Shown: piece by piece, positions 1-9,600 of the stretch | Layout of the letters: each line of letters starts with the position of its first letter | How positions within the stretch are numbered: the first letter of the stretch is position 1 | Origin: Proteiniclasticum ruminis DSM 24773 | GTDB lineage: Bacteria; Bacillota; Clostridia; Clostridiales; Clostridiaceae | DNA length: 64,000 nucleotides | NCBI RefSeq assembly: GCF_000701905.1 | Contig: NZ_JNKC01000007.1 | Span: 83,149-147,148, forward strand | Direction: 5' to 3' | Position numbers and translations under genes: made by a program | Notes under the pieces: model-generated | What the model saw: only the letters and a program-made list of their open reading frames with translations | What the model was told of the DNA's origin: nothing | Database searches by the model: none

Positions 1-482
1 TGAGGCACTTCAGGGTTATGGAACAGATATTCCAGAACTTCCATGATTTCTGCAACTCCTGCTTTATCATCTGCTCCAAGAAGTGTAGTTCCATCTGTCA
101 AAAGAAGGTTCTCCCCCACATAGCCTTTCAGCTGAGGAAAATCAGATTCTTTCATGACGATCTGAAGCTCCTCGTTCAGCACAATATCTCCACCTTCATA
201 GGCAAGAATCCGAGGATTCACATTCTTTCCGCTCATATCCGGTGAGGTGTCCACATGAGCCAGCAGCCCAAGCTTCTTTAGGTTCTTACCGGTATTGTTT
301 CTTAAAAACCCAAAGAGATACCCGTTGTCATCCAAAGCAGTCTCCAGCCCCAAGGCCTCCAGTTCTCTCTTCAGCTCTTCCACGAGGACTCTCTGTCCCT
401 CGGTGGAAGGTACAGTTACACTGTTTTCGTCGGATGTGGTTTCATACTTCACATACTTAATCAGCTTGTCTACAACACTCAT
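1..482 (-). CDS. pepT: Peptidase T (tripeptide aminopeptidase), N-terminal part, cut by window edge
   Basis: The reading frame runs off the left end, so only about 160 N-terminal residues are present. They read like PepT of the M20 metallopeptidase family: an opening of the type MSVVDKLIKYVKYETTSDE, then LLAHVDTSPD, where His and Asp belong to the zinc site, and later LLGADDKAG, the second metal-binding stretch. Family members remove the N-terminal residue from tripeptides in the cytoplasm using two zinc ions. The ATG at 482 follows an AGAGGG ribosome site. The gene lies 57 bases downstream of the YhaM-like gene on the same strand and may be read through from it. Substrate preference is inferred from the family only. 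Confidence 0.9.
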   Translation of the reverse strand, partial: MSVVDKLIKYVKYETTSDENSVTVPSTEGQRVLVEELKRELEALGLETALDDNGYLFGFLRNNTGKNLKKLGLLAHVDTSPDMSGKNVNPRILAYEGGDIVLNEELQIVMKESDFPQLKGYVGENLLLTDGTTLLGADDKAGVAEIMEVLEYLFHNPEVP

Positions 483-539
483 TTTAATCCCTCTTTCTCA
501 TATATTCTTCTTATAGTAGGACAGATTCCTTTTACTGGT

Positions 540-1499
540 CTAGAACGTCGGTTTGTAGATTCTGCGTCTGTCCAGAGAGAAAATACTCTCGGATATGGCG
601 CCAGGCTCCAAATCCCGAACCGCTAGAGTGAAATCAAACACCCGGGCATCGATCATATCAATATGGTGAAGAAGTTCTGCTTCGAGAAACATCGGTTTCA
701 CAGGACTTCCATATTCAGGCTCATAGTGGTGGGAAAGAATCATATGCTGCAGAAGCATCCTTTTCTCTTCCGGTGTATTCAGACGGTCACAGATTCTGTC
801 CACATTCTTGACTCCAAGGCTGATATGGCCCAGAAGATTTCCTTCCAAAGTGTACTCCTTCACGATGCCAAGCTCAGAAGAATCCATCTCATTGATTTTT
901 TCAAGATCATGAAGAATGATCCCTGCAAAGAGAAGGTCTGTGTTTACTGCTGGATACACCTTCGAAATCTGATCTCCAAGTTTCAGCATGGTCAGGACGT
1001 GGTAAAGCAGCCCCGATCTGATGGCATGATGATTCCTTTTTGCCGCCGGATAGAACATCAGCTTCTCCTTCTTTTCTTCAAGGGCCATACGAACCACCTG
1101 ATGAATATCCTGATCTTCAATCCTTTGAAGATATCCTTCAATATCCCGGAGCATATCGGTATTCTTAAGCGGAGCGGATTCCACAAAATCTTCCGGTATC
1201 ACGCCGTCTTCGTCTGAAGCTTTTCTGATCCTGTCCACTTTGAACTGATTGTTGTTCATATAGCTCGTTACAGTACCCCGAACTTTTACCAGGTCCCCTT
1301 CTGTAAAATATGTTTCTACATCTTGGGGAACTTCCCAAAGTTTTCCGGAGATTTCACCTGTCTTATCTCCAAATATAAAGTCCAGATACTTTTTGTCGTT
1401 TGAGTTTGTAGTCTTCAGATCTACTCTTTTAATGATAAAATAACAATCTACACGATCGCCTACAGCTAAATCGCGGATTTTCTTGCTGCTAAATTCCAT
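540..1499 (-). CDS. yhaM: 3'-5' exoribonuclease YhaM family (OB-fold plus HD domain)
   Basis: A 319-residue protein, close to the roughly 314 residues usual for YhaM. Residues about 10-95 form an OB-fold-like nucleic acid binding region (GDRVDCYFIIKRVDLKT to FKVDRIRKASDED). The C-terminal half is an HD phosphohydrolase domain with metal ligands visible as His167, HD at 197-198 and the HH pair at 257-258. Known members degrade RNA, and some single-stranded DNA, from the 3' end in a Mn/Co-dependent way. The gene is divergent from the CCA-adding enzyme gene with about 110 bases between them, so two RNA 3'-end enzymes share one promoter region. The family assignment is firm; which RNAs it acts on cannot be read here. 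Confidence 0.9.
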   Translation of the reverse strand: MEFSSKKIRDLAVGDRVDCYFIIKRVDLKTTNSNDKKYLDFIFGDKTGEISGKLWEVPQDVETYFTEGDLVKVRGTVTSYMNNNQFKVDRIRKASDEDGVIPEDFVESAPLKNTDMLRDIEGYLQRIEDQDIHQVVRMALEEKKEKLMFYPAAKRNHHAIRSGLLYHVLTMLKLGDQISKVYPAVNTDLLFAGIILHDLEKINEMDSSELGIVKEYTLEGNLLGHISLGVKNVDRICDRLNTPEEKRMLLQHMILSHHYEPEYGSPVKPMFLEAELLHHIDMIDARVFDFTLAVRDLEPGAISESIFSLDRRRIYKPTF

Positions 1500-1608
1500 T
1501 TATTTCTCCTTCAATTAAAATTAGGGTATAATTTAAGTATACACGAAACACTGGCCGAAAACGAAAGAATCTTAACCAAATCTTTATCGATGAAAGGTAG
1601 GCGGTAAC

Positions 1609-2946
1609 ATGGACATCAACCTGCCAAAGGGCGTCCGATACATTCTGAAAGAGCTCAGCACTCATGGCCATGAGGGTTATGTAGTGGGGGGCTGTATTCG
1701 TGATGTCCTCATCGGTATCGCGCCTAAAGACTATGATGTAACCACTTCTGCCACACCTGAGGAAGTCATGTCCCTATTCAAAAAAACTGTCCCAACGGGT
1801 CTGAAGCACGGTACCGTGGAAGTACATACCCATGACGGTGCTTATGATGTGACCACCTACCGTATGGACGGTGAGTATGAAGCTCACAGATACCCCAAAA
1901 ATGTCATCTTTGTAGATGATCTAGTGGAGGACCTGAGAAGAAGAGACATCACCATCAACGCCATTGCCTATAATCCCGAAAAAGGTATTATAGACCCTTT
2001 CAACGGTACTGAAGACATCCATCATAAGATTATTCGGGCAGTAGGAAATCCAATCCTTCGTTTTAAGGAAGATGCCCTTCGCATCTTAAGGGCAGTGAGG
2101 CTCTCCACCACCCTGAATTTCAACATAGAAGAAAACACCCTGAAGGCCATGGTGGAAACCATGGATGGCCTCAGGTTCATCAGCGAGGAAAGAATCCGGG
2201 AGGAGCTGAATAATATCCTTCTTTCAAAGAATCCTGCCCGAGGAATCCGTATGCTCTTTGATTTGGGGATCATGAAATATGTCCTTCCCGAACTCATGAC
2301 CATGTCCGGATTTCTTCAGCATAATCCCCATCATGATAAGGATGTTCTAGGACATACCCTGGAGGTTTTAACTCATGTGCCTGCAGATCTTCCAGTGCGT
2401 CTTGCCGCTCTTTTCCATGACAGCGGAAAGCCTTCCACTTTCACCATGGATGAGAAGGGCATCGGACACTTCTACGGCCATGAGAAGCGGTCAAGAGACA
2501 TCGCTCATGAAGTGCTGATGCGGCTGAAATATGATCATAAAACCATCCGTAAAGTTGAAACCCTGGTTTACTTTCATATGACCAGCACCGATATGAAAAA
2601 TGAAGTGAAGCTGAAGAAATTCATAACCAAACTGGGGTCGGAGAATCTCAACGGTCTCATTGATCTTAAGATTGCTGATTTCATTGGAAAGCCTGAAGGA
2701 AGCGATGATAAACTCTTTGAAATCAACAGCTTCAGAAATAGGATTGAACACATCATAAACCGTGGCGATCCTCTCACTGTGAGAGATCTTGCGGTGAACG
2801 GAAAGGATGTTCTGGCGCTTGGTATCCGTGAAGGACAGGAAGTAGGGCGCATCCTGGAAGCACTTCTTGAAAAGGTCCTGAAAAACCCTGATGACAATCA
2901 TAAAGAAATACTACTTGAATATGCTCGTAAGGAGATTTACCGATGA
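1609..2946 (+). CDS. cca: CCA tRNA nucleotidyltransferase with HD domain
   Basis: A 445-residue class II nucleotidyltransferase. The signature GGCIRDVLIG is at residues 27-36, followed by the catalytic carboxylates in KDYDV (41-43) and the RRRDITINAIAYN motif near residue 110. An HD domain with LFHDSGKP lies near residue 270 and probably gives phosphohydrolase activity, as in other long bacterial versions. The enzyme adds or repairs the 3' CCA of tRNAs in the cytoplasm. All complete tRNA genes in this window encode CCA, so repair may be its main task here; that is inference. The start ATG follows AAAGGTAGGCGGT. The stop overlaps the next gene by four bases. Confidence 0.94.
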   Translation: MDINLPKGVRYILKELSTHGHEGYVVGGCIRDVLIGIAPKDYDVTTSATPEEVMSLFKKTVPTGLKHGTVEVHTHDGAYDVTTYRMDGEYEAHRYPKNVIFVDDLVEDLRRRDITINAIAYNPEKGIIDPFNGTEDIHHKIIRAVGNPILRFKEDALRILRAVRLSTTLNFNIEENTLKAMVETMDGLRFISEERIREELNNILLSKNPARGIRMLFDLGIMKYVLPELMTMSGFLQHNPHHDKDVLGHTLEVLTHVPADLPVRLAALFHDSGKPSTFTMDEKGIGHFYGHEKRSRDIAHEVLMRLKYDHKTIRKVETLVYFHMTSTDMKNEVKLKKFITKLGSENLNGLIDLKIADFIGKPEGSDDKLFEINSFRNRIEHIINRGDPLTVRDLAVNGKDVLALGIREGQEVGRILEALLEKVLKNPDDNHKEILLEYARKEIYR

Positions 2947-3872
2947 CAACAAATGTTACAAATACTGTTTTAACCATGCTGATTCTGGGTGTGCTGGGTT
3001 TTATCCTGAAGAAAACCAAGGTTACCGATAAAAGAACAGATAAATTTATCTCTGTTCTACTCGTAAACTTCTGTACCCCTGCCCTGATGATTCACATCAC
3101 ACTGACAAATTTTTCCTTATCCTTTTTTAGAGAATCTTACCTTGGAATTCTACTTGCCATGTTGACCATGATTCTGATGAACATCATTGCCTGGGGAGTA
3201 TCAAAGGCTCTATCACTGAAAGGAGTAGAGCAGGGTGCATTTGTTTCCATGTCTACCTTCTCCAATACAATTTTTGTAGGACTGCCGCTCATTACAGGAA
3301 TATTTGGGGACTCCGCTGTTCCATATCTGATGCTGTACTATATCGCAAATACGCTGACTTTTTGGACCCTTGGCATCTATCAGATCGTGAAAAGCAATGG
3401 AAGTTCCTTCAGCAGCAAAAATATCCTGAAAATACTCAATCCCCCCATTCTTGGATTCATTGCGGGCATGGCGCTCCTTTACTATAACGTTACTGTCCCC
3501 ACTTATCTCTTTAGCAGCATCGAGTATCTGAAAATACTCCTGACGCCTCTATCTCTCCTTTTCATGGGCAGTGTCATAGGAGACTTGAGTCTTAGGAATG
3601 CTGGAAGTCCAGTAGCCTCTGTCCTCATCCTCATCATGAGGTTTATTCTGTCTCCTGTCATCAGTCTGCTTCTTCTGAAGGCTTTTCAGATGCCTGTGGA
3701 GCTCATTAAAGTGTTCATTGTCTGTGCCGGTCTTCCTGTGATGCAGAACATTTCCATTGCTGTAGGTCGTTATGGTGGAGATCCTTCCTACTCTTCTTTC
3801 ATGACCGCACTCTCTTCTGCAGTCTTCATTTTTATTATTCCATTTTTCCTGAAATTATTCACTTTCATTTAG
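2943..3872 (+). CDS. AEC family permease (auxin efflux carrier type)
   Basis: A 309-residue hydrophobic protein with about ten predicted membrane segments in the two-half layout of the AEC family. It opens with MTTNVTNTVLTMLILGVLGFILKK, has the polar FCTPALM stretch in helix 2, and ends with a repeat-like half (AGLPVMQNISIAVGRYGG). Bacterial AEC proteins export or import small organic acids and amino acids, so the substrate cannot be named. The gene overlaps cca by four bases (ATGA) and is therefore probably co-translated with it, although no functional link is known. Downstream is a 90-base gap with a short C/T-rich tract and no clear hairpin. Confidence 0.82.
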   Translation: MTTNVTNTVLTMLILGVLGFILKKTKVTDKRTDKFISVLLVNFCTPALMIHITLTNFSLSFFRESYLGILLAMLTMILMNIIAWGVSKALSLKGVEQGAFVSMSTFSNTIFVGLPLITGIFGDSAVPYLMLYYIANTLTFWTLGIYQIVKSNGSSFSSKNILKILNPPILGFIAGMALLYYNVTVPTYLFSSIEYLKILLTPLSLLFMGSVIGDLSLRNAGSPVASVLILIMRFILSPVISLLLLKAFQMPVELIKVFIVCAGLPVMQNISIAVGRYGGDPSYSSFMTALSSAVFIFIIPFFLKLFTFI

Positions 3873-3982
3873 GATGAGTACCTCATCCTTTTTTTTTGCA
3901 CCCAAAAAGAACGTATGTTGTTTTTTATTGCCCAGAAAGAACGTATGTGCTATAATTTACTCAAATGTTAGGAGGGGTATGT

Positions 3983-5332
3983 ATGGAACTTCTAGAAAAA
4001 ATTAGAATTCTTGCAGATTCAGCGAAATATGATGTATCCTGTTCCTCCAGTGGAAGCAGCCGTTCTGCAATACCTGGCGGTGTAGGCAACGCTGCTGCTG
4101 CAGGTATATGTCATAGTTTCACTTCAGACGGAAGGTGCATCTCCCTATTGAAAATACTTATGACCAACTACTGTATTTACGACTGTGCCTATTGCCAGAA
4201 CCGGATCTCCAATGATGTGGAACGCGCCGCCTTTGAACCGGAAGAACTGATTCAGCTGACCATGGGATTCTACAGGCGAAACTACATCGAAGGACTCTTT
4301 CTCAGTTCAGGGGTAATTATGAGCCCCGATCATACTATGGAAAGAATGATTCGCATCATAAAAACCCTTCGGCAGCGGGAGCGATTCAACGGTTATATTC
4401 ATATCAAGCTTATCCCTGGAGCCAGTCCCCACCTCATCCATGAAGCCGGGCTTTATGCGGACCGAGTCAGTGTCAATATTGAGCTGCCTGAAGAAGAAAG
4501 TTATAAAAGCATCACACCTCAGAAAAACAGAATTGAGATTCTAAAACCTATGAAGCAAATCGCCACGAATATCCTTGCAAATAACGAGGAAAAGAGAATC
4601 TTACATAGAACTGAGGACTTTGTTCCAGCAGGACAAAGCACTCAGCTCATCATTGGTGCTACACCGGCCAGCGATGGTAAAATCCTTTCACTCAGCCAGA
4701 ATCTCTACAAGAGCTTTCAGCTGAAAAGAGTCTATTACTCCGCCTATGTGCCTGTCAGTACCCACGCGCTTATGCCGAAGCTTTCCAATCCTCCCCTTCT
4801 CCGAGAACATAGAATTTATCAGGCAGACTGGCTGCTCCGGTTTTACCGGTTCTCTGCAGAGGAACTCTTGTCAGACGGAGAGAATTTTGATACGAATGTG
4901 GATCCAAAAACCCAATGGGCTCTTTCTAATATGGCTCTATTCCCCATGGAGATCAATCGGGTCAGCTATGAAATGCTGCTACGTATCCCAGGAATCGGAC
5001 TCACCTCTGCAAAGCGGATTCTTCGGGCTAGGAAGCTTTCTCCCATTACCTATGACGGACTCAAAAAAATGGGTGCTGTGATCTCAAGGGCTAAGCACTT
5101 TATTCTGATTTCTGGAAAATACTATGGAAACTTCTCTCTTAGACCAGATCTCATATATGAAGCCATCAGTGAGAAAAAAGACCAGATCCAGATGAACTTA
5201 TTTGGAGAAATCGATGAATCCCTTGGACTCCACAACCCTGAAGAAAACCGAGTATTTACAGAGAAAGATAAGATCAAAAAGCTTCTTCTGGAAAAGACCA
5301 TCATCAAAAACTCTTTGGCAGGTGGATTATGA
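3983..5332 (+). CDS. Radical SAM protein with helix-hairpin-helix (putative DNA modification/repair)
   Basis: A 449-residue radical SAM protein. The cluster-binding cysteines are at about 64, 68 and 71 in NYCIYDCAYC, the classic CxxxCxxC spacing. Near residue 333 a helix-hairpin-helix element reads LLRIPGIGLTSAKRIL, a fold that commonly binds DNA backbone. The combination is that of the TIGR03916-type putative DNA modification/repair proteins. An in-frame ATG 18 bases upstream exists, but the AGGAGGGG at 3969-3976 sits correctly for the ATG at 3983. The gene overlaps the DUF4130 gene by four bases, the standard partner arrangement for this family. The reaction is unknown; a role in nucleic acid metabolism is inference from domain content and partner. 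Confidence 0.85.
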   Translation: MELLEKIRILADSAKYDVSCSSSGSSRSAIPGGVGNAAAAGICHSFTSDGRCISLLKILMTNYCIYDCAYCQNRISNDVERAAFEPEELIQLTMGFYRRNYIEGLFLSSGVIMSPDHTMERMIRIIKTLRQRERFNGYIHIKLIPGASPHLIHEAGLYADRVSVNIELPEEESYKSITPQKNRIEILKPMKQIATNILANNEEKRILHRTEDFVPAGQSTQLIIGATPASDGKILSLSQNLYKSFQLKRVYYSAYVPVSTHALMPKLSNPPLLREHRIYQADWLLRFYRFSAEELLSDGENFDTNVDPKTQWALSNMALFPMEINRVSYEMLLRIPGIGLTSAKRILRARKLSPITYDGLKKMGAVISRAKHFILISGKYYGNFSLRPDLIYEAISEKKDQIQMNLFGEIDESLGLHNPEENRVFTEKDKIKKLLLEKTIIKNSLAGGL

Positions 5333-6060
5333 TGGATGTCATGTTGTTTGATGGTTCAATGGAAGAGCTTCTGGTGGCCGTTTACAAAGTTTATGTTGAT
5401 AAACTTCCACCAGTTCTCTTTCGGGAAGATCAGTTTACCCCCAATCTCATTGATCATCCTCTAAAGATCCAGTTTCTGGAGGAAGAATTTGAGAGAGTCC
5501 GAAGATCCATGCTTGAGAAGTTCTCCGAAGAAGCTTTGGATATCATCACCTACGGATTAAACCACAGTTCTGTTCAAGCTCCAACGATGATTCTGAAATT
5601 CATCATCAAGTGTTTTGAAAATCCCAAAAATGCCTTCCGTTATCAGGACTCTTTTATCATGGAATGCACTAAGCTTTCTCGGCAAGTTTCCTTGGAAAGT
5701 CATCGTTTCAAGGGATTTGTCAGATTCAATCAGTTCGGAACGGTTTTCATGGCGAAAATCAATCCAGATCATCATATCCTTCCCTTCATCGCAGACCATT
5801 TTGCAGAAAGATTTGGTGATATGAACTTCATCATCTATGATGAGAAAAAGCAGGAAGCCCTATTATGTCAAGATGGCAGATGGATCATCCAGAAAAATTT
5901 AGCCCTGAACGAAAATCTCTTTCAAATAGACACTACCACTGAAGCATGGCAAATCTATTTTAAAAATATCACTATTTCCGCCAGAGAAAATCCTGCTCAG
6001 CAAAAACGATCTATGCCCGTTCGATATTGGGTAAATCTACCAGAGACAGAATCCCCTTAA
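5329..6060 (+). CDS. TIGR03915/DUF4130 family putative DNA metabolism protein
   Basis: A 243-residue soluble protein of the family always found beside the helix-hairpin-helix radical SAM protein. The N-terminal part (MLFDGSMEELLVAVYKVY) and the central region (FKGFVRFNQFGTVFMAKINPDHHILPFIADHFAERF) are typical; the latter part resembles the DUF4130 region that some proteins fuse to uracil-DNA-glycosylase-like domains. No catalytic residues can be assigned with certainty, although the paired DHH and the following acidic residues are conserved-looking. The start overlaps the stop of the upstream gene (ATGA), which implies translational coupling. The function is unknown. The pairing suggests that the two proteins act on the same nucleic acid lesion or modified base. 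Confidence 0.82.
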   Translation: MMDVMLFDGSMEELLVAVYKVYVDKLPPVLFREDQFTPNLIDHPLKIQFLEEEFERVRRSMLEKFSEEALDIITYGLNHSSVQAPTMILKFIIKCFENPKNAFRYQDSFIMECTKLSRQVSLESHRFKGFVRFNQFGTVFMAKINPDHHILPFIADHFAERFGDMNFIIYDEKKQEALLCQDGRWIIQKNLALNENLFQIDTTTEAWQIYFKNITISARENPAQQKRSMPVRYWVNLPETESP

Positions 6061-6271
6061 CTGTTTTTTTTTGAGACCTTCTATACAAATCCATTGAACT
6101 TATTCATCAAAACCTCTTTCTGAATATTTTCGCGTTTTTTATGATTTAATTATAACTCATTAAAAATTATCAGTAAATTTCACAAATTTCGCATCAGCAG
6201 GGTATGCGTACATGTACAGTCATACACTTTGTTCAAATGGGATTAGAGAAAATCACTTAAATATCACGTTG

Positions 6272-6298
6272 AAACACCTTAATCGTTTAAGGCGTTTT
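6272..6298 (+). terminator. Possible terminator behind the cca-DUF4130 chain
   Basis: An inverted repeat with arms AAACACCTTAA and TTTAAGGCGTTT (one mismatch) and a three-base loop, followed by TGAAAGGTTTTG. It is the only hairpin in the otherwise unremarkable AT-rich stretch 6061-6350. The T-run is poor, so termination there is only likely. Confidence 0.45.
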
Positions 6299-6352
6299 GA
6301 AAGGTTTTGTTAAACATTAAACTATTCCTTGAAAATAATAAAAAACAAAGAA

Positions 6353-6390
6353 AAATCCAGAGCCGGGAAGTCGCTCCCGCTCTGGATTTT
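6353..6390 (-). terminator. Bidirectional intrinsic terminator
   Basis: The stem AAAATCCAGAGC...GCTCTGGATTTT contains an inner GGGA/TCCC pair around AGTCGC and has T-rich flanks on both strands. It lies directly after the stop of the small ribbon-helix-helix gene on the minus strand and could also stop plus-strand transcripts coming from the DUF4130 side. Confidence 0.85.
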
Positions 6391-6392
6391 CC

Positions 6393-6554
6393 TTAGTCTC
6401 GTTCGCTTTCGGTTCGTTTCTCGGAACTAATCAGCAAATTCAATATGTAATTATTGAGTGAGCGATTATCACCTTTAGCCTCAGAAGTTAGTTCTTCTTT
6501 GAGATCCTGAGGCAGAGTCAGAAGTATCCGAGTTTTATCTTTACCAACAGCCAT
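6393..6554 (-). CDS. Small ribbon-helix-helix (Arc-like) DNA-binding protein
   Basis: A 53-residue protein that is easy to miss because of its size. Its first half has the Arc/CopG pattern: an alternating strand (KTRILLTLPQDL) followed by a helix (KEELTSEAKGDNRSLNNYILNLL), where the S-x-N-x-Y-I-x-x-L run is typical of Arc-like repressors. The tail is charged. The ATG at 6554 is preceded by AGGGGTG at suitable distance, and a strong terminator follows the stop. It lies between addA (upstream on the same strand's far side) and the DUF4130 gene, with no toxin-like partner next to it, so a single-gene regulator is more likely than an antitoxin. Target sites are unknown. Confidence 0.75.
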   Translation of the reverse strand: MAVGKDKTRILLTLPQDLKEELTSEAKGDNRSLNNYILNLLISSEKRTESERD

Positions 6555-6636
6555 ATAAAAACACCCCTATCTTTATTGCGTGATAAATTATAATCTTATT
6601 ATACTTCAAATTAAAAAAATATTAAAGAAAATGTTT

Positions 6637-9600
6637 TTAGTTTATACATATTTCTTTAGAATTTTCGACGGAGTAGAGATAACTCTCTTTTACTTTTAGA
6701 CCAGTTATGGACATTAATGCTTCACTGTAATAGTCCAACTGCTCTTTATACCGGTCAGTTAGAACCTTTGCAGCATCTTTATCTATCACACGGTCTGTCT
6801 TGTAGTCCACGATAACAAGCTCATTATTTTCTCGGAAATAGCTGTCAATGACTCCCACAACCATAACTTCACTCTCGTCGAAATATAATATAAATTTCTG
6901 TTCTCTATACAAATTTCCTTCAAGTTCCGCTTTCTGCATCCTTTTTCCAAGATCGCTTTCAAGCAATTGCAGGATCTTCCAAGGATTCACTGCAGAGACT
7001 TCCTCTTCTGTCATGAGCTCTCGAAGGACGAGACCCTGCAGATCATTTTTGATTTCTTCCACTGAGCCGCTCTGAAGGGAGATATACTGCATGGCCTTAT
7101 GAAATGCGGTTCCTCTTTCAGTCGCCTTTAGTCCTTTATCTTTCATCAGGAATCTGGGCCTTTCCAAAAACTCATCCTTAATGATGGGCTGCGTATTCTC
7201 TGTCTCTTCTCCAAGAGCCCTCAATTTCTTCAGCTCGGTCACAGAAATCTTTGATCCCCTCTTTGTGTCTTTTTCAAACTTATACTGGAAGGCAAGCCTT
7301 TGCTGTACCAGAAATGCCGATGCTGGATCCCTGGTCTCGTGAAGTGTGAAAACTCCTTCTTCCGTTCCTTCCTCCTCAATCTGGTCCAGCATTACACCTT
7401 CTTTCGTGTGAACAAAGAGCTGCAATGCTACATCCTTACCAAAGGAGTATCTCTCCCCGTCTGCTCTGTTTTCGGAAAGCGCATGATGCTTTAAGAAAAT
7501 ACTCATCATCCAATCCAGATAGGAAGACCCTTTTTCCACTTTTTCGGAAGACAGTCTGAACCCTTCTCCCTGGGATAGCGTGGTCCATTTTTCCATACTC
7601 TTTTCAAGACTCTTGACTTGGCCTGTAATAATGAGCTTCTCTTTTGCTCTTGTGAGTGCAACATAAAGTATTCTCATCTCTTCCGAGAGACTTTCCAAGA
7701 GCCTCTTTCGTTTGATCCTCTCTCTGATGAATGTGGTGTTTTTGATGTTTCTTTCCATATCCACATAACTTGGACCAAATCCTAGGGACTCATGAAGAAT
7801 CATAGATTTATTCAGATCCATTTTATTGAATCTTTTTGATGTATGTACCAGAAAGACTACCGGAAATTCAAGCCCCTTCGATTTATGAATGGACATGATT
7901 CTCACCAGGTTCTCATTCTCTCCCAGCATCTTTGCAGCACCATAGTCACCTGAGCTCTTCTTTAGCTTATCGATGAATCGGATGAAGTTAAAGAGCCCTT
8001 TCAGAGTTGTCTCCTCAAACTGCTTGGCACGCTGGAACAGCAGCTTCAGGTTTGCTTGTCTCTCCAGACCATCGGGCATGGCAGACACGTAATCCAGATA
8101 GGATGTATCCGTATAAAGGTACCAAATGAACTCATCCAGCTTCATAAAGCGTGACTTCAACCGGTATAGTTCCAGTTTTATCTTGAACTGATCCACTTTT
8201 TCTGAGAGCGCTTTTTCAAAAGATCCACTTTTCAGATTATGGAACAAGAATTCATCCTTATGAACTTTTCTGATTTCCACAAGCTCTTCCTCACTAAAGG
8301 AAAACAGTGGACTTCTTAACACGGAGAGAAGGGGAATATCCTGCAAAGGATTATCAATCACTTTCAAAAGTGAAAGCATGGTTCTGATTTCAATGGTGTC
8401 AAAGTATCCCGTAGAGCTGTCACTGTAGGAAGGAATATTATTCTCATGCAGTGCCTCCAAAAAGATATTGGCGGTTCTGGATGTCGCTCTCATGAGTATG
8501 ACGATATCCCTGTACGTTACTGGCCTTTTACCCTTGATCTCTTTATCAAAAACGAGAAATCCGCTTTTTATGAGCTCATTGATTCTTCCAGCCACAAGCC
8601 TAGCTTCCACTTCAATGGACTTATACGCAGATAAATCCAGTTCACCTTCCTCCTCTGCATCATCTTCTGAATCCTCCAGAGCGCTCTTTTCCTCTAAAAT
8701 CAACAGCTCCACAGGTTCTGCCTCTTTTACCGCAATCCCGTCTCCCTCAGCTTCCTCATAATAGGTAGCTCCATAGATGAGCGCTTCCTCCTTCGTGTAC
8801 TCCAGCTCTCCAACCTTCTCACTCATGAGCCCTTCAAAGATGAAATTCACCAGAGAAAGAATGTTGTTCTGGCTTCTGAAGTTCTTATATAGAAGAATCT
8901 TCTTGCCTCTATCATTTCCATCTTCACTGTAGGCTTTATACTTTTCCATGAAAAGCTCAGGTTTCGCCTGACGGAAGCGGTAGATACTCTGTTTCACGTC
9001 ACCCACCATAAACACATTGGGATTCTCTTCCTCTTTACGGGAGACCATGGTGATCAGCACTTCCTGAACTTCATTGGAGTCCTGATATTCATCCACCAGC
9101 ACATCTTCATACTTTTCTTTGTAAAATTTGGCCACATCAGAAGGCCCTACTCCGCCATCTTCTTCCACGGTCAGTATCTTCAGTGCCAGATGTTCCAGGT
9201 CTGAAAAGTCGAGAAGACTCTTCTCGCGCTTCTTTCGGCTGTACTTCTTCATAAAAAGCTCCGTAAGGGACTTCAACGCTTGAAGATGAGGGTAGATGAC
9301 CTTCAGCATCGCAAGATGCTCTTCTTCCGTTTCCGCAAAGTAATTCGCCTTCAGACCTTTGACGGCATCTTTGACTTCTTCACGAAGACCTTTGACCATT
9401 TCAGCCAGAACTTTATCATACCCCTTCTTTCCACGCTTCAGCATTGACCACTTAAACCCTTCCAGATGATCTTTGATTTCATTGAAAGAAGGTTTATTTT
9501 GCAATATGGAAAGAAGCTCTTCCAGAAGGATTCGGTCCTCCCTCAGGGTTTCAGCATAGGGAAAAAGTAGCGCATCATCTTCTGTTAAAGAAATACCTTT

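Noticed and set aside
1489..1671. Sixty-codon minus-strand frame spanning the yhaM/cca promoter region
   Set aside because: No ribosome site, overlaps the starts of two well-supported divergent genes.
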